A stretch of DNA of 64,000 nucleotides from Kribbella voronezhensis (GTDB lineage: Bacteria; Actinomycetota; Actinomycetes; Propionibacteriales; Kribbellaceae). Location: the NCBI RefSeq assembly GCF_004365175.1, contig NZ_SOCE01000001.1:3107403-3171402 (forward strand). Direction: 5' to 3'. How positions within the stretch are numbered: the first letter of the stretch is position 1; each line of letters begins with the position of its first letter. The notes under the pieces are model-generated. The model was not told the origin of the DNA and did not search any database. It saw only the letters and a list, made by a program, of their open reading frames with translations. This document shows positions 51,847-60,362 of the stretch, piece by piece. Made by a program: the position numbers and the translations under genes.

Positions 51847-51865
51847 CTCTAAGAAACTTTCAGAG
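51847..51865 (+). promoter_or_regulatory. LacI-type operator-like palindrome
   Basis: CTCTAAGAAACTTTCAGAG is an imperfect palindrome around GAAACTTTC. It resembles operators of sugar-responsive LacI-family repressors in actinomycetes. It lies about 25 nt after the predicted transcription start of the 51932 gene and just after a second TTGACA (51839-51844). Confidence 0.5.
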
Positions 51866-51931
51866 CAACGATGCAATTTCTTGGCAGCTGGATCTCCTCA
51901 CCACCCGCCCACCAGGAGAGGCCCGGATGCC

Positions 51932-54900
51932 ATGAGAACCAAACCCCAGAAGTGGCGGCTGCTGGCCGCGTTGCTCGCCGGCAGCCTGGCGCTGTCGGCC
52001 GGCCCGATGATCTCCGCGGCGGGGCTCTCGCCCGGAGCCACCGCCTCGGCCGCCGTGCCGGCCGGGCCCAACCTCGCCGCGGGCAAGGCTGCCTCGGCCA
52101 GCAGCAGCACCCAGAACTACACCGCCGGCAACGTCACCGACGGCAACCAGGGCAGCTACTGGGAGAGCGCCAACAACGCCTTCCCGCAGTGGGTCCAGGT
52201 CGACCTCGGCTCCGCGGTGAGCACCAACCAGGTCGTGCTGAAGCTCCCCACCTCGGGCTGGGGCTCGCGCAACCAGACCCTGGCCGTCCAGGGCAGCACC
52301 GACGGGCAGAACTTCAACGACCTGTCCGCCTCCGCGTCGCGGGCGTTCAACACCCCGAACAACACCGCGACGATCGACTACGGCGCCTCCACCGCGCGGT
52401 ACATCCGGATCCTGATCACCGCCAACACCGGCTGGCCCGCGGGCCAGTTGTCCGAACTCGAGGTCTACGGTCCCGCGACCGGTGACACCCAGGCTCCCAC
52501 CGCCCCGGGCAACCTGGCCTTCACCGAACCCGCCGCCGGCCAGATCAAGCTCACCTGGACCGCCTCGACGGACAACGTGGGCGTCACCGGGTACGACGTG
52601 TATGCGAACGGCGCGCTCCGGACCACCGTGGCCGGCAACGTGCTGACCTACACCGACACCCAGCCGGCCAGTACCGCGGTCAGCTACTTCGTCCGCGCGA
52701 AAGATGCCGCAGGCAACCAATCGCCGAACAGCAGCACGGTCACCCGGCCCGGCAGCGGCGGCCCCGGCACGAACCTCGCGCTGGGCAAGCCGATCACCGC
52801 GTCCGGCTCGGTCTTCACCTTCGTCGCCACCAACGCGAACGACGACAACGTGCAGACCTACTGGGAAGGCAATGCCAACCCGGCCACGCTGACCACCCAG
52901 CTCGGCGCCAACGCGGACCTCAGCTCGATCGTGATCCGGCTGAACCCGGACTCGGCCTGGGGTAACCGCACCCAGACGTTCTCGATCCTCGGCCGGGAGC
53001 AGAGCGCGACCACGTTCACGACGATCGTCGGCTCCGCGTCGTACAACTTCAGCCCGTCGACCGGCAACACCGTCACCATCCCGGTCAGCGCGCGAGTGGC
53101 CGACGTACGGCTGAACTTCACCGCCAACACCGGTGCCCCCGCCGGCCAGGTCGCCGAGCTCCAGGTGATGGGCGTCCCCGCCCCGAACCCGGATCTGACC
53201 GTCTCCGGTGTCTCCTGGACGCCGACCGCCCCCGTCGAGACCGACAGCATCACGCTGCGCGCGACGGTGAACAACTCCGGCAACGCCGCTTCGCCGGCCT
53301 CCGACGTGAACTTCTACCTGGGCACCACCAAGGTCGGCACGGCTGCCGTTCCGACGCTGGCCGCCGGAGCTTCGACGACAGTCACCGCATCGATCGGCTC
53401 CCGCGATGCGGGCAGCTACCCGGTCAGCGCGAAGGTCGACGAGGCCAACTCGGTCATCGAGCAGAACGACTCCAACAACACGGCCAACAGCGCATCGCCG
53501 CTCGTCGTCACCCAGGTCGCGAGCTCGGACCTGATCGCATCATCGGTGAGCTGGAGCCCGGGCAACCCGGCGGCCGGCAACACCGTGACGTTCTCGGTCG
53601 CCCTCAAGAACCAGGGCAGCATCGCCTCGGCGTCCGGGGCGCACGGGATCACGCTCACCGTGCTGAGCGGCAGCACCGCAGTAAAGACTCTGACCGGCTC
53701 GTACTCCGGTGCGATTGCCGCAGGCGCCACCGCTCCCGCGGTCAACCTCGGCACCTGGACGGCTGCGAACGGCCGGTACTCCGTCCGGGTCGTGCTCGCG
53801 GACGACGCGAACGAACTGCCGGTGAAGCGCACCAACAACACCAGCGAGAAGCCGTTGTTCGTCGGCCGCGGCGCGAACATGCCGTACGACCACCTCGAAG
53901 CCGAGGACGCGTCCGTCGGCGGCGGCGCGACCGTGATCGGCCCGAACCGGACCATCGGCGACCTGGCCGGCGAAGCGTCCGGCCGGAAGGCGGTCACGCT
54001 GAACTCGAACGGATCGTTCGTCGAGTTCACCACCCGGGCGAGCACGAACACGCTCGTCACCCGGTTCTCCATCCCGGACTCGTCCGGCGGCGGCGGGATC
54101 GACTCCACCATCAACGTGTACGTCAACGGCACCTTCCACAAGGCGTTGCCGCTGACCTCGAAGTACAGCTGGCTGTACGGCGCCGAGTCGGGCCCGGGCA
54201 ACTCGCCGGGCGCGGGCGGACCGCGGCACATCTACGACGAGGCGAGCATCATGCTCGACTCCTCGTTCCCCGCCGGTACGAAGATCAAGCTGCAGAAGGA
54301 CCCGGCGAACACGACCAACTACGCGATCGACTTCGTCGACACCGAGCAGGTCGCCCCGATCGCCAACCCGGGCGCCGGATACGCCGTACCGGCCGGGTTC
54401 TCCCAGCAGGACGTGCAGAACGCGCTCGACAAGGTCCGCCAGGACAGCACGCTGACCGGTGTCTACCTGCCGGCCGGCGACTACCAGACGTCGGGCAAGT
54501 TCAACGTCTACGGCAAGCCGATCAAGGTGGTCGGGGCCGGACCTTGGTACACCAAGTTCCACGCGCCGTCGGCGCAGGAGAACAGCGATGTCGGGTTCGA
54601 CTCGCAGTCGAGCGCCAACGGGTCGACGTTCAGCGGATTCGCGTATTTCGGCAACTACACCTCGCGGATCGACGGGCCCGGCAAGGTGTTCAACTTCGCC
54701 GGTACGTCGAACATGACGATCGACAACATCTGGGTCGAGCACATGATCTGCATGTACTGGGGCGCGAACACCGACAACTCCACGATCAGGAACTCGCGGA
54801 TCCGGGACACCTTTGCCGACGGCATCAACATGACGAACGGGTCGGCCGGCAACACCGTCAGCAACAACGACGCCCGGTCCACCGGGGACGACTCGTTCGC

Positions 54901-55537
54901 GCTCTTCAACGCCGTCGACAACGGCGGCGGCGAGGTCCGCGACAACGTCTTCGAGAACCTCTCCGCGACCCTGACCTGGCGGGCGGCCGGCTTCGCGGTC
55001 TACGGCGGCACCAACAACATCTTCCGCAACCTCTATGTCGCGGACATGCTGGTGTACTCCGGGATCACGATCAGCTCGCTCGACTTCGGCATCCCGATGA
55101 ACGGCTTCGGCGCCACCCCACCCACGGTCTTCCAGAACGTCTCGGTGGTCCGCGCCGGCGGCCACTTCTGGGGCAACCAGACCTTCCCGGGGATCTGGAT
55201 CTTCTCGGCCTCGAAGATCTTCCAGGGCATCCGGGTGTCCGACGTGGACATCGTCGACCCGACGTACTCCGGGATCATGTTCCAGACCAACTACGTCGGC
55301 GGCCAACCGCAGTTCCCGATCGCCGACACCGTCCTCACCAACATCACCATCTCCGGCGCCCGCAAGAGCGGCGACGCCTTCGACGCCAAGTCCGGCTTCG
55401 GCATCTGGGCCAACGAACTCCCCGAACCCAACCAGGGCCCCGCCGCGGGCACCGCCACCTTCAACAACCTCACCCTCACCAACAACGCGGTAGACATCCG
55501 CAACACCACAACAACCTTCACCATCACCCGCAACTGA
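51932..55537 (+). CDS. Secreted modular GH87-like alpha-1,3-glucanase (mycodextranase type)
   Basis: 1201 residues from ATG 51932. Signal peptide (about 1-40, cut near ATASA). Domains in order: discoidin/CBM32 (about 45-185, NLAAGKAASASSS, GSYWES), FN3 (190-275), second discoidin (280-415), two CARDB domains (419-525 and 530-645, each DL..S.VSW), a CBM6/35-like module (649-800, YDHLEAEDASVGGG) and a right-handed beta-helix catalytic region (809-1201). The helix has RDTFADGINMTNGSAGNTV and ARSTGDDSFALF, whose paired Asp are likely catalytic. This matches GH87-type alpha-1,3-glucanases. A hairpin follows. It probably degrades fungal or biofilm alpha-glucan. Confidence 0.85.
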   Translation: MRTKPQKWRLLAALLAGSLALSAGPMISAAGLSPGATASAAVPAGPNLAAGKAASASSSTQNYTAGNVTDGNQGSYWESANNAFPQWVQVDLGSAVSTNQVVLKLPTSGWGSRNQTLAVQGSTDGQNFNDLSASASRAFNTPNNTATIDYGASTARYIRILITANTGWPAGQLSELEVYGPATGDTQAPTAPGNLAFTEPAAGQIKLTWTASTDNVGVTGYDVYANGALRTTVAGNVLTYTDTQPASTAVSYFVRAKDAAGNQSPNSSTVTRPGSGGPGTNLALGKPITASGSVFTFVATNANDDNVQTYWEGNANPATLTTQLGANADLSSIVIRLNPDSAWGNRTQTFSILGREQSATTFTTIVGSASYNFSPSTGNTVTIPVSARVADVRLNFTANTGAPAGQVAELQVMGVPAPNPDLTVSGVSWTPTAPVETDSITLRATVNNSGNAASPASDVNFYLGTTKVGTAAVPTLAAGASTTVTASIGSRDAGSYPVSAKVDEANSVIEQNDSNNTANSASPLVVTQVASSDLIASSVSWSPGNPAAGNTVTFSVALKNQGSIASASGAHGITLTVLSGSTAVKTLTGSYSGAIAAGATAPAVNLGTWTAANGRYSVRVVLADDANELPVKRTNNTSEKPLFVGRGANMPYDHLEAEDASVGGGATVIGPNRTIGDLAGEASGRKAVTLNSNGSFVEFTTRASTNTLVTRFSIPDSSGGGGIDSTINVYVNGTFHKALPLTSKYSWLYGAESGPGNSPGAGGPRHIYDEASIMLDSSFPAGTKIKLQKDPANTTNYAIDFVDTEQVAPIANPGAGYAVPAGFSQQDVQNALDKVRQDSTLTGVYLPAGDYQTSGKFNVYGKPIKVVGAGPWYTKFHAPSAQENSDVGFDSQSSANGSTFSGFAYFGNYTSRIDGPGKVFNFAGTSNMTIDNIWVEHMICMYWGANTDNSTIRNSRIRDTFADGINMTNGSAGNTVSNNDARSTGDDSFALFNAVDNGGGEVRDNVFENLSATLTWRAAGFAVYGGTNNIFRNLYVADMLVYSGITISSLDFGIPMNGFGATPPTVFQNVSVVRAGGHFWGNQTFPGIWIFSASKIFQGIRVSDVDIVDPTYSGIMFQTNYVGGQPQFPIADTVLTNITISGARKSGDAFDAKSGFGIWANELPEPNQGPAAGTATFNNLTLTNNAVDIRNTTTTFTITRN

Positions 55538-55550
55538 TCCCAGGCTGAAC

Positions 55551-55595
55551 AGACGGCGGCCGCCGGAGGTCCACCCCCTCCCGCGACCGCCGTCT
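55551..55595 (+). terminator. Probable terminator of the modular glycanase
   Basis: AGACGGCGG (55551-55559) pairs with CCGCCGTCT (55587-55595) across a GC-rich loop; TTCATCT follows. Confidence 0.6.
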
Positions 55596-55692
55596 TCATC
55601 TGCCCCGCCCTGGCCCCCAAATCCCCAACAAAACAACGCATCCCCCATGACACGGTTTCCCTTTGCATTCCGCGCTCCTGGGGGACCCACCA

Positions 55693-56205
55693 ATGCCGAT
55701 CCACGTCTTCGTCGACGAAACCAAGTCCAAAGGCCTCCTCATGGCCGCGGCCCGCTGTCCCGCCGACGACGTCGCCGTCAACCGCAAAGCCCTCCGTGCC
55801 CTCCTACTTCCAGGCCAGGAGCGCCTGCATTTCAACAACGAGAACCCGACCCGCAGGAAGAAGATCCTCGAGTTGATCGCCGGATTCCGAATGTTGGTAG
55901 ACATCTACCAAACAGATCGCGCTACAGCGGCCAACCGGAGTCGGTGCCTTCAGGCGATAGTGCGAGACAACGCCGAGGTCGCTGAGCGACTGGTGATCGA
56001 ACGGGACGAGCCGAACGTCGACAGCGATGGCCGCGCTCTCCGCGCAGCCAGCAGCGAGTTCGATTGCCGGAATCTGCGATGGGATCTACTGGCTCCCAAA
56101 GCGGATCCGTTGCTCTGGGTGCCGGACGGGGTCGCCTGGGCCTGGATGCGAGGCGGCGACTGGCGGCGCAGAGTGGCGGCGTACTGCGAACAACGGGAGC
56201 TATAA
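55693..56205 (+). CDS. DUF3800-like (RNase H-fold) hypothetical protein
   Basis: 170 residues from ATG 55693. It opens MPIHVFVDETKSKG, an Asp-Glu strand like that of RNase H-fold DUF3800 proteins. It continues RKALRALLLPGQERLHFNNEN and ends WVPDGVAWAWMRGGDWRRRV. The acidic residues (Asp/Glu in VDET; later Glu and Asp) could form a metal site. Relatives are scattered singly in actinobacteria; function unknown. Codon use and local AT content are slightly less GC-biased than neighbours (55880-56020), hinting at transfer. Confidence 0.6.
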   Translation: MPIHVFVDETKSKGLLMAAARCPADDVAVNRKALRALLLPGQERLHFNNENPTRRKKILELIAGFRMLVDIYQTDRATAANRSRCLQAIVRDNAEVAERLVIERDEPNVDSDGRALRAASSEFDCRNLRWDLLAPKADPLLWVPDGVAWAWMRGGDWRRRVAAYCEQREL

Positions 56206-56323
56206 AGCGCGAGACCCGGCACGCCCACCGTCCGGTAGGCTTCCGGGTCCACTTCCGGAGGACTCTTGTCCCCAGGCATCGACAACTCTACCTGCTGAAC
56301 TCTCGGAAGTCTGCTGGGCGGCC

Positions 56324-56343
56324 GGGGCAGATTGATCTGCCCC
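56324..56343. terminator. Bidirectional terminator between converging genes
   Basis: GGGGCAGA / TCTGCCCC around a TTGA loop. Apart from this hairpin the 56206-56354 interval holds nothing recognisable. Confidence 0.6.
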
Positions 56344-56354
56344 CGCATGCCCGC

Positions 56355-57353
56355 TCAGCGCGGTAGGTGGGTGATGTGGCGGGTTGGGGTGGGGGTGGTC
56401 AGGAGGGGGTGGGCGGCGGGGGTGAGGGAGTGGTGGGCTGTGCCGGCGGTGCGGTGAGTGGTGATGAGGCCGGCGTTGCGGAGTACTCGGGCGTGTTCGC
56501 TGGCGGATGCCAGGGAGATGCCGGTGCGGCGGGCCAGTTGGGTGGTGCTGGCCGAGGCGGTGAGGGCACGGAGTACGGCGGCTCTGGTGCGGCCGAGTAG
56601 GTCGGCAAGCGCGTCTGTGGTGTCGTCGGTTTCGTCGGCGACCGGGAGTTCGGCGCAGGGGTAGACGAGGACGGGTCGGCGATGAGGGAGGTCGAGGACC
56701 AGGCACTCGGCGGTGAACGGCGACGGGTAGAGCTGGAGGCCGCGGCCGTCCAGGTGAGCGTCGTAGCGGCGCCCCTCGTCCAGTCCGTACGTCGTCAGTG
56801 TCGGGGCGTCCCAGGTGATGTCGGGATGCAGGCTGCCGAGCAGTTCGTCGATACCGCCGTGCAACAGCGACCGCGAGCGGATCGCCAGGTCGGCACCGTG
56901 GCGGCGCTCGAGTTCCGCTGCTCCGGGAGCGAGTACGTGCTGATGAAAATCCCGTACCGCGTTGCCGAGGGCGCGCCGTGATCCCGCGCGACCGGCCAGC
57001 AGACCCTGCATGAACTGATCGGTTTCAGCCGGCAGCCAAGGCCCGAGCTCGTCCTGCACCAGCTCCGTCGGCGCATCCATCAACACTTCGAGCGCCGCGT
57101 CCAGTCCCGGCGAGGAGACCTCAGGCGTCAGGAAGTCCGGGAACTGTCCGCCCGGTGCGATCAGCTTGAACAGCGGCCGCATCGACGGCCGGATCAGCGG
57201 TACCGCCTGACGCCGCCAGCGTCGCGCGACCGGCGGGATCGCCCGGTCCCCCAGCGCACGCGCGGCCAGCGCCGCCTCCCACAGCGGCTCCGGCTCGACC
57301 GGGAACGTGATCCGGGCGAGATCGGCAGGCGTGAAGTGGATCCGGATGATCAC
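56355..57353 (-). CDS. ArsR-type winged-helix regulator with N-terminal DUF5937-like domain
   Basis: 332 residues from GTG 57353 (VIIRIHFTPADLARITF). Residues 1-240 form the mixed helical domain found in many actinobacterial regulators (LWEAALAARALGDR, YPSPFTAECLVLDLP). The last 80 residues are a winged helix with LADLLGRTRAAVLRALTASASTTQLARRTGISLASASEHARVLRNAGLI, the ArsR recognition pattern without metal-binding Cys. It is divergent from a secreted propeller-like protein at 57493, which it may control. Confidence 0.85.
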   Translation of the reverse strand: MIIRIHFTPADLARITFPVEPEPLWEAALAARALGDRAIPPVARRWRRQAVPLIRPSMRPLFKLIAPGGQFPDFLTPEVSSPGLDAALEVLMDAPTELVQDELGPWLPAETDQFMQGLLAGRAGSRRALGNAVRDFHQHVLAPGAAELERRHGADLAIRSRSLLHGGIDELLGSLHPDITWDAPTLTTYGLDEGRRYDAHLDGRGLQLYPSPFTAECLVLDLPHRRPVLVYPCAELPVADETDDTTDALADLLGRTRAAVLRALTASASTTQLARRTGISLASASEHARVLRNAGLITTHRTAGTAHHSLTPAAHPLLTTPTPTRHITHLPR

Positions 57354-57492
57354 CCGCCCGATTCTGCCCGCCGAGAGGCCGCACCGACAGACCACCCGGG
57401 CCGGCTCAAGAACTGAGGAGCTACGAATTGAGCGCTTCGGGTGTGGCCGAAACCGGTCGAGGTGGCCGGCCCGTCGCGTCGACGCTGGTGCG

Positions 57493-58488
57493 ATGAAGCC
57501 TCGACGCATCGCGACCGCCGCCGCCCTCAGTGCCGCCATCGCCGTAGCTGTCCAACCCCCAGCCGCCCAGGCCGGCCATCCCCACCGCCCCAGCACGTAC
57601 GTCGTTTCCACCGTCCCCGGCGATACCCCAGAAGGCATCGCCGTCACCAGCAGCGGCACGATGTACGTCACCAGCGTCGGCACCGGCGCCGTCTACCGCG
57701 GCTCGACCAGGCAGCCGAATCTCCGCCCCTGGCTCCCAGCCGGCAGCGACGGCCGTACCTCGGCGACAGGCATCCACGTCGACCGCTGGGGCCGGGTCCT
57801 CATCGCGGGCGCCAGCACGTCGAAGCTCTACCTGTACGACGCCCTCGGCCGGCTCCTCGCCGTACGAGCGGCTCAGGAAGGCTCGTTCCTCAACGACTTC
57901 GCCATCACTGCCGATGCCGTCTACGTCACCGACTCGGCGCACAACCAGGTCTGGCGAGCCCCTCTCACCGCCCGCGGCCTGGGCGAACTGAAACCCTGGC
58001 TGACCCGCGACAAGATCCAGCCCACGCCGTACTTCCTCAACGGCATCGTCACCGACGGCCGTACCCTCCTCGTCGGCGAGCAGGGCCAGGACGTCACCTA
58101 CCGGATCGACCTGCGCTCCCGCCAGGTCAGCACCCTCACCATCACCGGCGCGAACGGCATCCTCTCCGGCGACGGCTACCTCCTCGAAGGCAGCCGCCTG
58201 TACGCCGTCTACAACGCCGGCGGCGGGAAGTACGTCACCCGCCTCGCCTGGCTCAACCGCGACTGGACCGCGGCCCGCATCCTCGCCGACTCCCAGCCCG
58301 CCGCGGCCGACACCACTCCCACCACGTTGGCGAGAGATGCCGGCCGCCTGCTGTGGGTGAACAGTCAGCTCGACGCGGCGCCGGGCACCCCGCCGTACAC
58401 GGTCTCCGTCGTTCCCGAACTCCAGACCGCCACCAAACCGGCCGAAGATGTTGCCTGCAGCAAGAATCTGTGCTCGGTCGGTTGGTGA
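57493..58488 (+). CDS. Secreted SMP-30/gluconolactonase-like beta-propeller protein
   Basis: 331 residues; ATG 57493 gives a signal peptide (MKPRRIATAAALSAAIAVAV...QAG). The ribosome site is weak. Propeller blades repeat: PEGIAVTSSGTMYVTS, TGIHVDRWGRVLIAG, LNDFAITADAVYVTD and FLNGIVTDGRTLLVGE, as in SMP-30 or NHL-like six-blade proteins. The C-terminal CSKNLCSVGW has two Cys likely to pair. The substrate is unknown. It ends 3 nt from the convergent 58492 gene. Confidence 0.82.
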   Translation: MKPRRIATAAALSAAIAVAVQPPAAQAGHPHRPSTYVVSTVPGDTPEGIAVTSSGTMYVTSVGTGAVYRGSTRQPNLRPWLPAGSDGRTSATGIHVDRWGRVLIAGASTSKLYLYDALGRLLAVRAAQEGSFLNDFAITADAVYVTDSAHNQVWRAPLTARGLGELKPWLTRDKIQPTPYFLNGIVTDGRTLLVGEQGQDVTYRIDLRSRQVSTLTITGANGILSGDGYLLEGSRLYAVYNAGGGKYVTRLAWLNRDWTAARILADSQPAAADTTPTTLARDAGRLLWVNSQLDAAPGTPPYTVSVVPELQTATKPAEDVACSKNLCSVGW

Positions 58489-58491
58489 GCG

Positions 58492-59112
58492 CTACGAACC
58501 GACCCCGAGCTTTCCCCGGTGATGCGCGGGCCGGTCGATCTCGTCGAGCAGCGCGATTGCGAAGTCGGCGTAGGAGATGAGGTTGGTCGCGTCGGCCGGC
58601 AGTACGCGGTAGTTGCCGGTGCGGGCCGGGTTCACGTGGTTGAAGTCGCCGGCTGGGGCGATTGACACCCAGTCCAGTGCGGAAACACCGAAAACGTTTG
58701 CCGCGGCTGCGTGGGCCAGGTAGAAGGAGCGGTACTCCTGTGGGTAGGACGGGGTGTCCATCAGCAGTGCCCCGGATTCGGTAGGCAGGATCGAAGCCAG
58801 ACCGACCCAGAGCAGCCGCGGTACGTCGGCCTTGGTCAGCCCGTCGACCAGCGACCCGGCGGCCGAGGTGAAGAACGCGGCCGGATCGGTGCCGGCCCCG
58901 TCGTACACGGCCGCGACGACCGCATCGTGGCCCTTGCTCAGTCGCTCCACGTCGGCGGCCGACGTCACATCACCCGCGACCAACCCCGGCAGGTCGGCGT
59001 ACCGGCTGGGATCGCGGACGACCGCGGTCACCTCATGGCCGCGACTCCGCGCTTCCTCGACGACGGCACGCCCTGCTCTGCCGCCTGCTCCGAAGACCAG
59101 CACCCTGCTCAT
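58492..59112 (-). CDS. NAD(P)H-binding atypical SDR (NmrA/SDR_a5-like)
   Basis: 206 residues, with GGAGG before ATG 59112. MSRVLVFGAGGRAGRAVVEEARSRGHEVTAVVRDPSRY is the GxGGRxG variant of the Rossmann loop in BVR-B/NmrA-like proteins. LLWVGLASIL, YRSFYLAH and ISYADFAIALLDEI match this family of flavin- or NADPH-dependent reductases. Divergent from an HxlR regulator with 79 nt between, the common arrangement for a redox-sensing pair. Confidence 0.86.
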   Translation of the reverse strand: MSRVLVFGAGGRAGRAVVEEARSRGHEVTAVVRDPSRYADLPGLVAGDVTSAADVERLSKGHDAVVAAVYDGAGTDPAAFFTSAAGSLVDGLTKADVPRLLWVGLASILPTESGALLMDTPSYPQEYRSFYLAHAAAANVFGVSALDWVSIAPAGDFNHVNPARTGNYRVLPADATNLISYADFAIALLDEIDRPAHHRGKLGVGS

Positions 59113-59179
59113 CTGAACCTCCTCGAACGGTTGGTGCTGCGACCGTAGGCGGCGCCCTGGTTACCGATCGGATACTCGC

Positions 59180-59194
59180 TAGGCTGGTCAGATG
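59180..59194 (+). promoter_or_regulatory. Leaderless promoter -10 of HxlR gene at 59192
   Basis: TAGGCT (59180-59185) lies 6 nt before ATG 59192 with no ribosome site. Confidence 0.57.
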
Positions 59195-59566
59195 GAGCCG
59201 TTGCGCGCGGACATGTTCGAAGAGATCTGCCCGTCGACCCTGAATCCGATCCGGTTCGGCGGCGACAAGTGGGCCGGCCTGGTGATCCGCTGCCTCGAGG
59301 ACGGCCCCCGCCGGTACTCCGAACTCCGCGTCCCCTTGCACCGGGTGACCGCGAAGGTGCTCACCCGGTCACTACGCCTGCTCGAACGCGACGGCCTGAT
59401 CCGCCGCACGGAGTACGCCACCCCGGTGCGCCGCGTCGAATACGCCCTGACACCTCTCGGCCGCAGCATGCTCGATCCTCTGCGGGTCGCCTGCGAATGG
59501 ACGGCCGACCACTGGGACGAACTCCTCGACGCGCGCGAGTCGACCGCAGCGGCAGGAAACGAGTAG
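59192..59566 (+). CDS. HxlR-family transcriptional regulator
   Basis: 124 residues. The winged-helix sequence FGGDKWAGLVIRCLEDGPRRYSELRVPLHRVTAKVLTRSLRLLERDGLIRRTEY is the HxlR pattern. CPSTLNPIRF carries the conserved Cys near the start, which in some relatives senses electrophiles. It probably regulates the divergent NAD(P)H-binding protein gene and itself. Confidence 0.9.
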   Translation: MEPLRADMFEEICPSTLNPIRFGGDKWAGLVIRCLEDGPRRYSELRVPLHRVTAKVLTRSLRLLERDGLIRRTEYATPVRRVEYALTPLGRSMLDPLRVACEWTADHWDELLDARESTAAAGNE

Positions 59567-59598
59567 GCCGCGCTCTCCCCCTCAGAGCGCGACCCGGC

Positions 59599-59745
59599 TC
59601 ACCAGCGCGGCTGGGGAAGGAACTGGGTCCTGGTACGGCGTACGCGGCGTTCGCGGGCGTGGACGCGGCGGCGCGCGGCACGGGAAATTCGGCGCTTCGG
59701 CTCCGGTGCCGGTTGCGCGGCGACCGGCTCGGTCTGCTGGTACAT
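59599..59745 (-). CDS. Small, very basic protein
   Basis: 48 residues from ATG 59745, behind an excellent AGGAAGGAG site. Acidic-neutral MYQQTEPVAAQPAPEP is followed by an Arg-rich region (KRRISRAARRRVHARERR) and ends RTQFLPQPRW. No family recognised. The ribosome site is the main reason to accept it; an RNA- or DNA-binding peptide is possible. Lies on the opposite strand between HxlR and MarR genes. Confidence 0.5.
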   Translation of the reverse strand: MYQQTEPVAAQPAPEPKRRISRAARRRVHARERRVRRTRTQFLPQPRW

Positions 59746-59836
59746 CGTGGCTCCTTCCTCGAACGGCAACGAGGCTGGGATGCACGAGATGGTCGATCGG
59801 TTCCCGCCGATCGGGATCGTGGGGAGCGCCAACGAC

Positions 59837-59851
59837 TAGGGTGAGGGCGTG
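59837..59851 (+). promoter_or_regulatory. Leaderless promoter -10 of MarR gene
   Basis: TAGGGT (59837-59842) is 6 nt before GTG 59849; the GAGGG in between is too close to act as a normal ribosome site. Confidence 0.5.
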
Positions 59852-60286
59852 GACGAGAAGACGCCAAGCGTGTTGTTGACGACGCCGAGTTGGTTGCTCA
59901 CCCAGACCGCGATGCATGCGCAGCGGATCGTCGCCGAAGCGTTCGCCGCCGAGAACTCCCGGGGCTATCACTTCCGGCTGCTCGCCACCTTGACGGAGTT
60001 CGGCCCGTCCAGCCAGGCCGCGCTCGGGCGGCACACCGGGATCGATCGCAGCGACATCGTGGCCACGGTCAACGAACTCGTGGCGGCCGGCTACGTCGAG
60101 CGTTCGCCCGATCCCGCTGACGGCCGCCGCAACATCATCACCCTCACCACCGCGGGTAAGCGCCGTCACCGGCACCTCGGCGAGCTGGTCGAGACCGTCC
60201 AGGACGAGATCTTCGCGCCGCTGTCCGCCGGCGAACGAGCGACGCTAGCCGGCCTGCTCGCCAAGGTCCTCGCGCATCACAGCTGA
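59849..60286 (+). CDS. MarR-family transcriptional regulator
   Basis: 145 residues from GTG 59849. Winged helix with LLATLTEFGPSSQAALGRHTGIDRSDIVATVNELVAAGYVERSPDPADGRRNIITLT. The wing DPADGRRN is the MarR hallmark. Two palindromes lie over the promoter of the next gene, 17 nt downstream of the stop, and are its probable binding sites. Confidence 0.9.
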   Translation: MDEKTPSVLLTTPSWLLTQTAMHAQRIVAEAFAAENSRGYHFRLLATLTEFGPSSQAALGRHTGIDRSDIVATVNELVAAGYVERSPDPADGRRNIITLTTAGKRRHRHLGELVETVQDEIFAPLSAGERATLAGLLAKVLAHHS

Positions 60287-60303
60287 GCAATCCTGCTAAG
60301 TCA

Positions 60304-60345
60304 TTGGCGTGGCCAACGAATATCTGTATTGTTGGCGTCACCAAC
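60304..60345 (+). promoter_or_regulatory. Promoter with two MarR-type operator palindromes
   Basis: TTGGCG (60304-60309), 17 nt, TATTGT (60327-60332). TTGGcgtggCCAA (60304-60316) covers the -35 box and GTTGGcgtcaCCAAC (60331-60345) covers the start region. Repressor binding at either would block transcription of the 60363 gene. Confidence 0.72.
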
Positions 60346-60362
60346 GATTTGAGGAGAACCCC

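Noticed and set aside
53540-55693. Open frame of 717 codons on the minus strand
   Set aside because: Antisense to the modular glycanase and dominated by Val/Arg/Asp/Gly runs.
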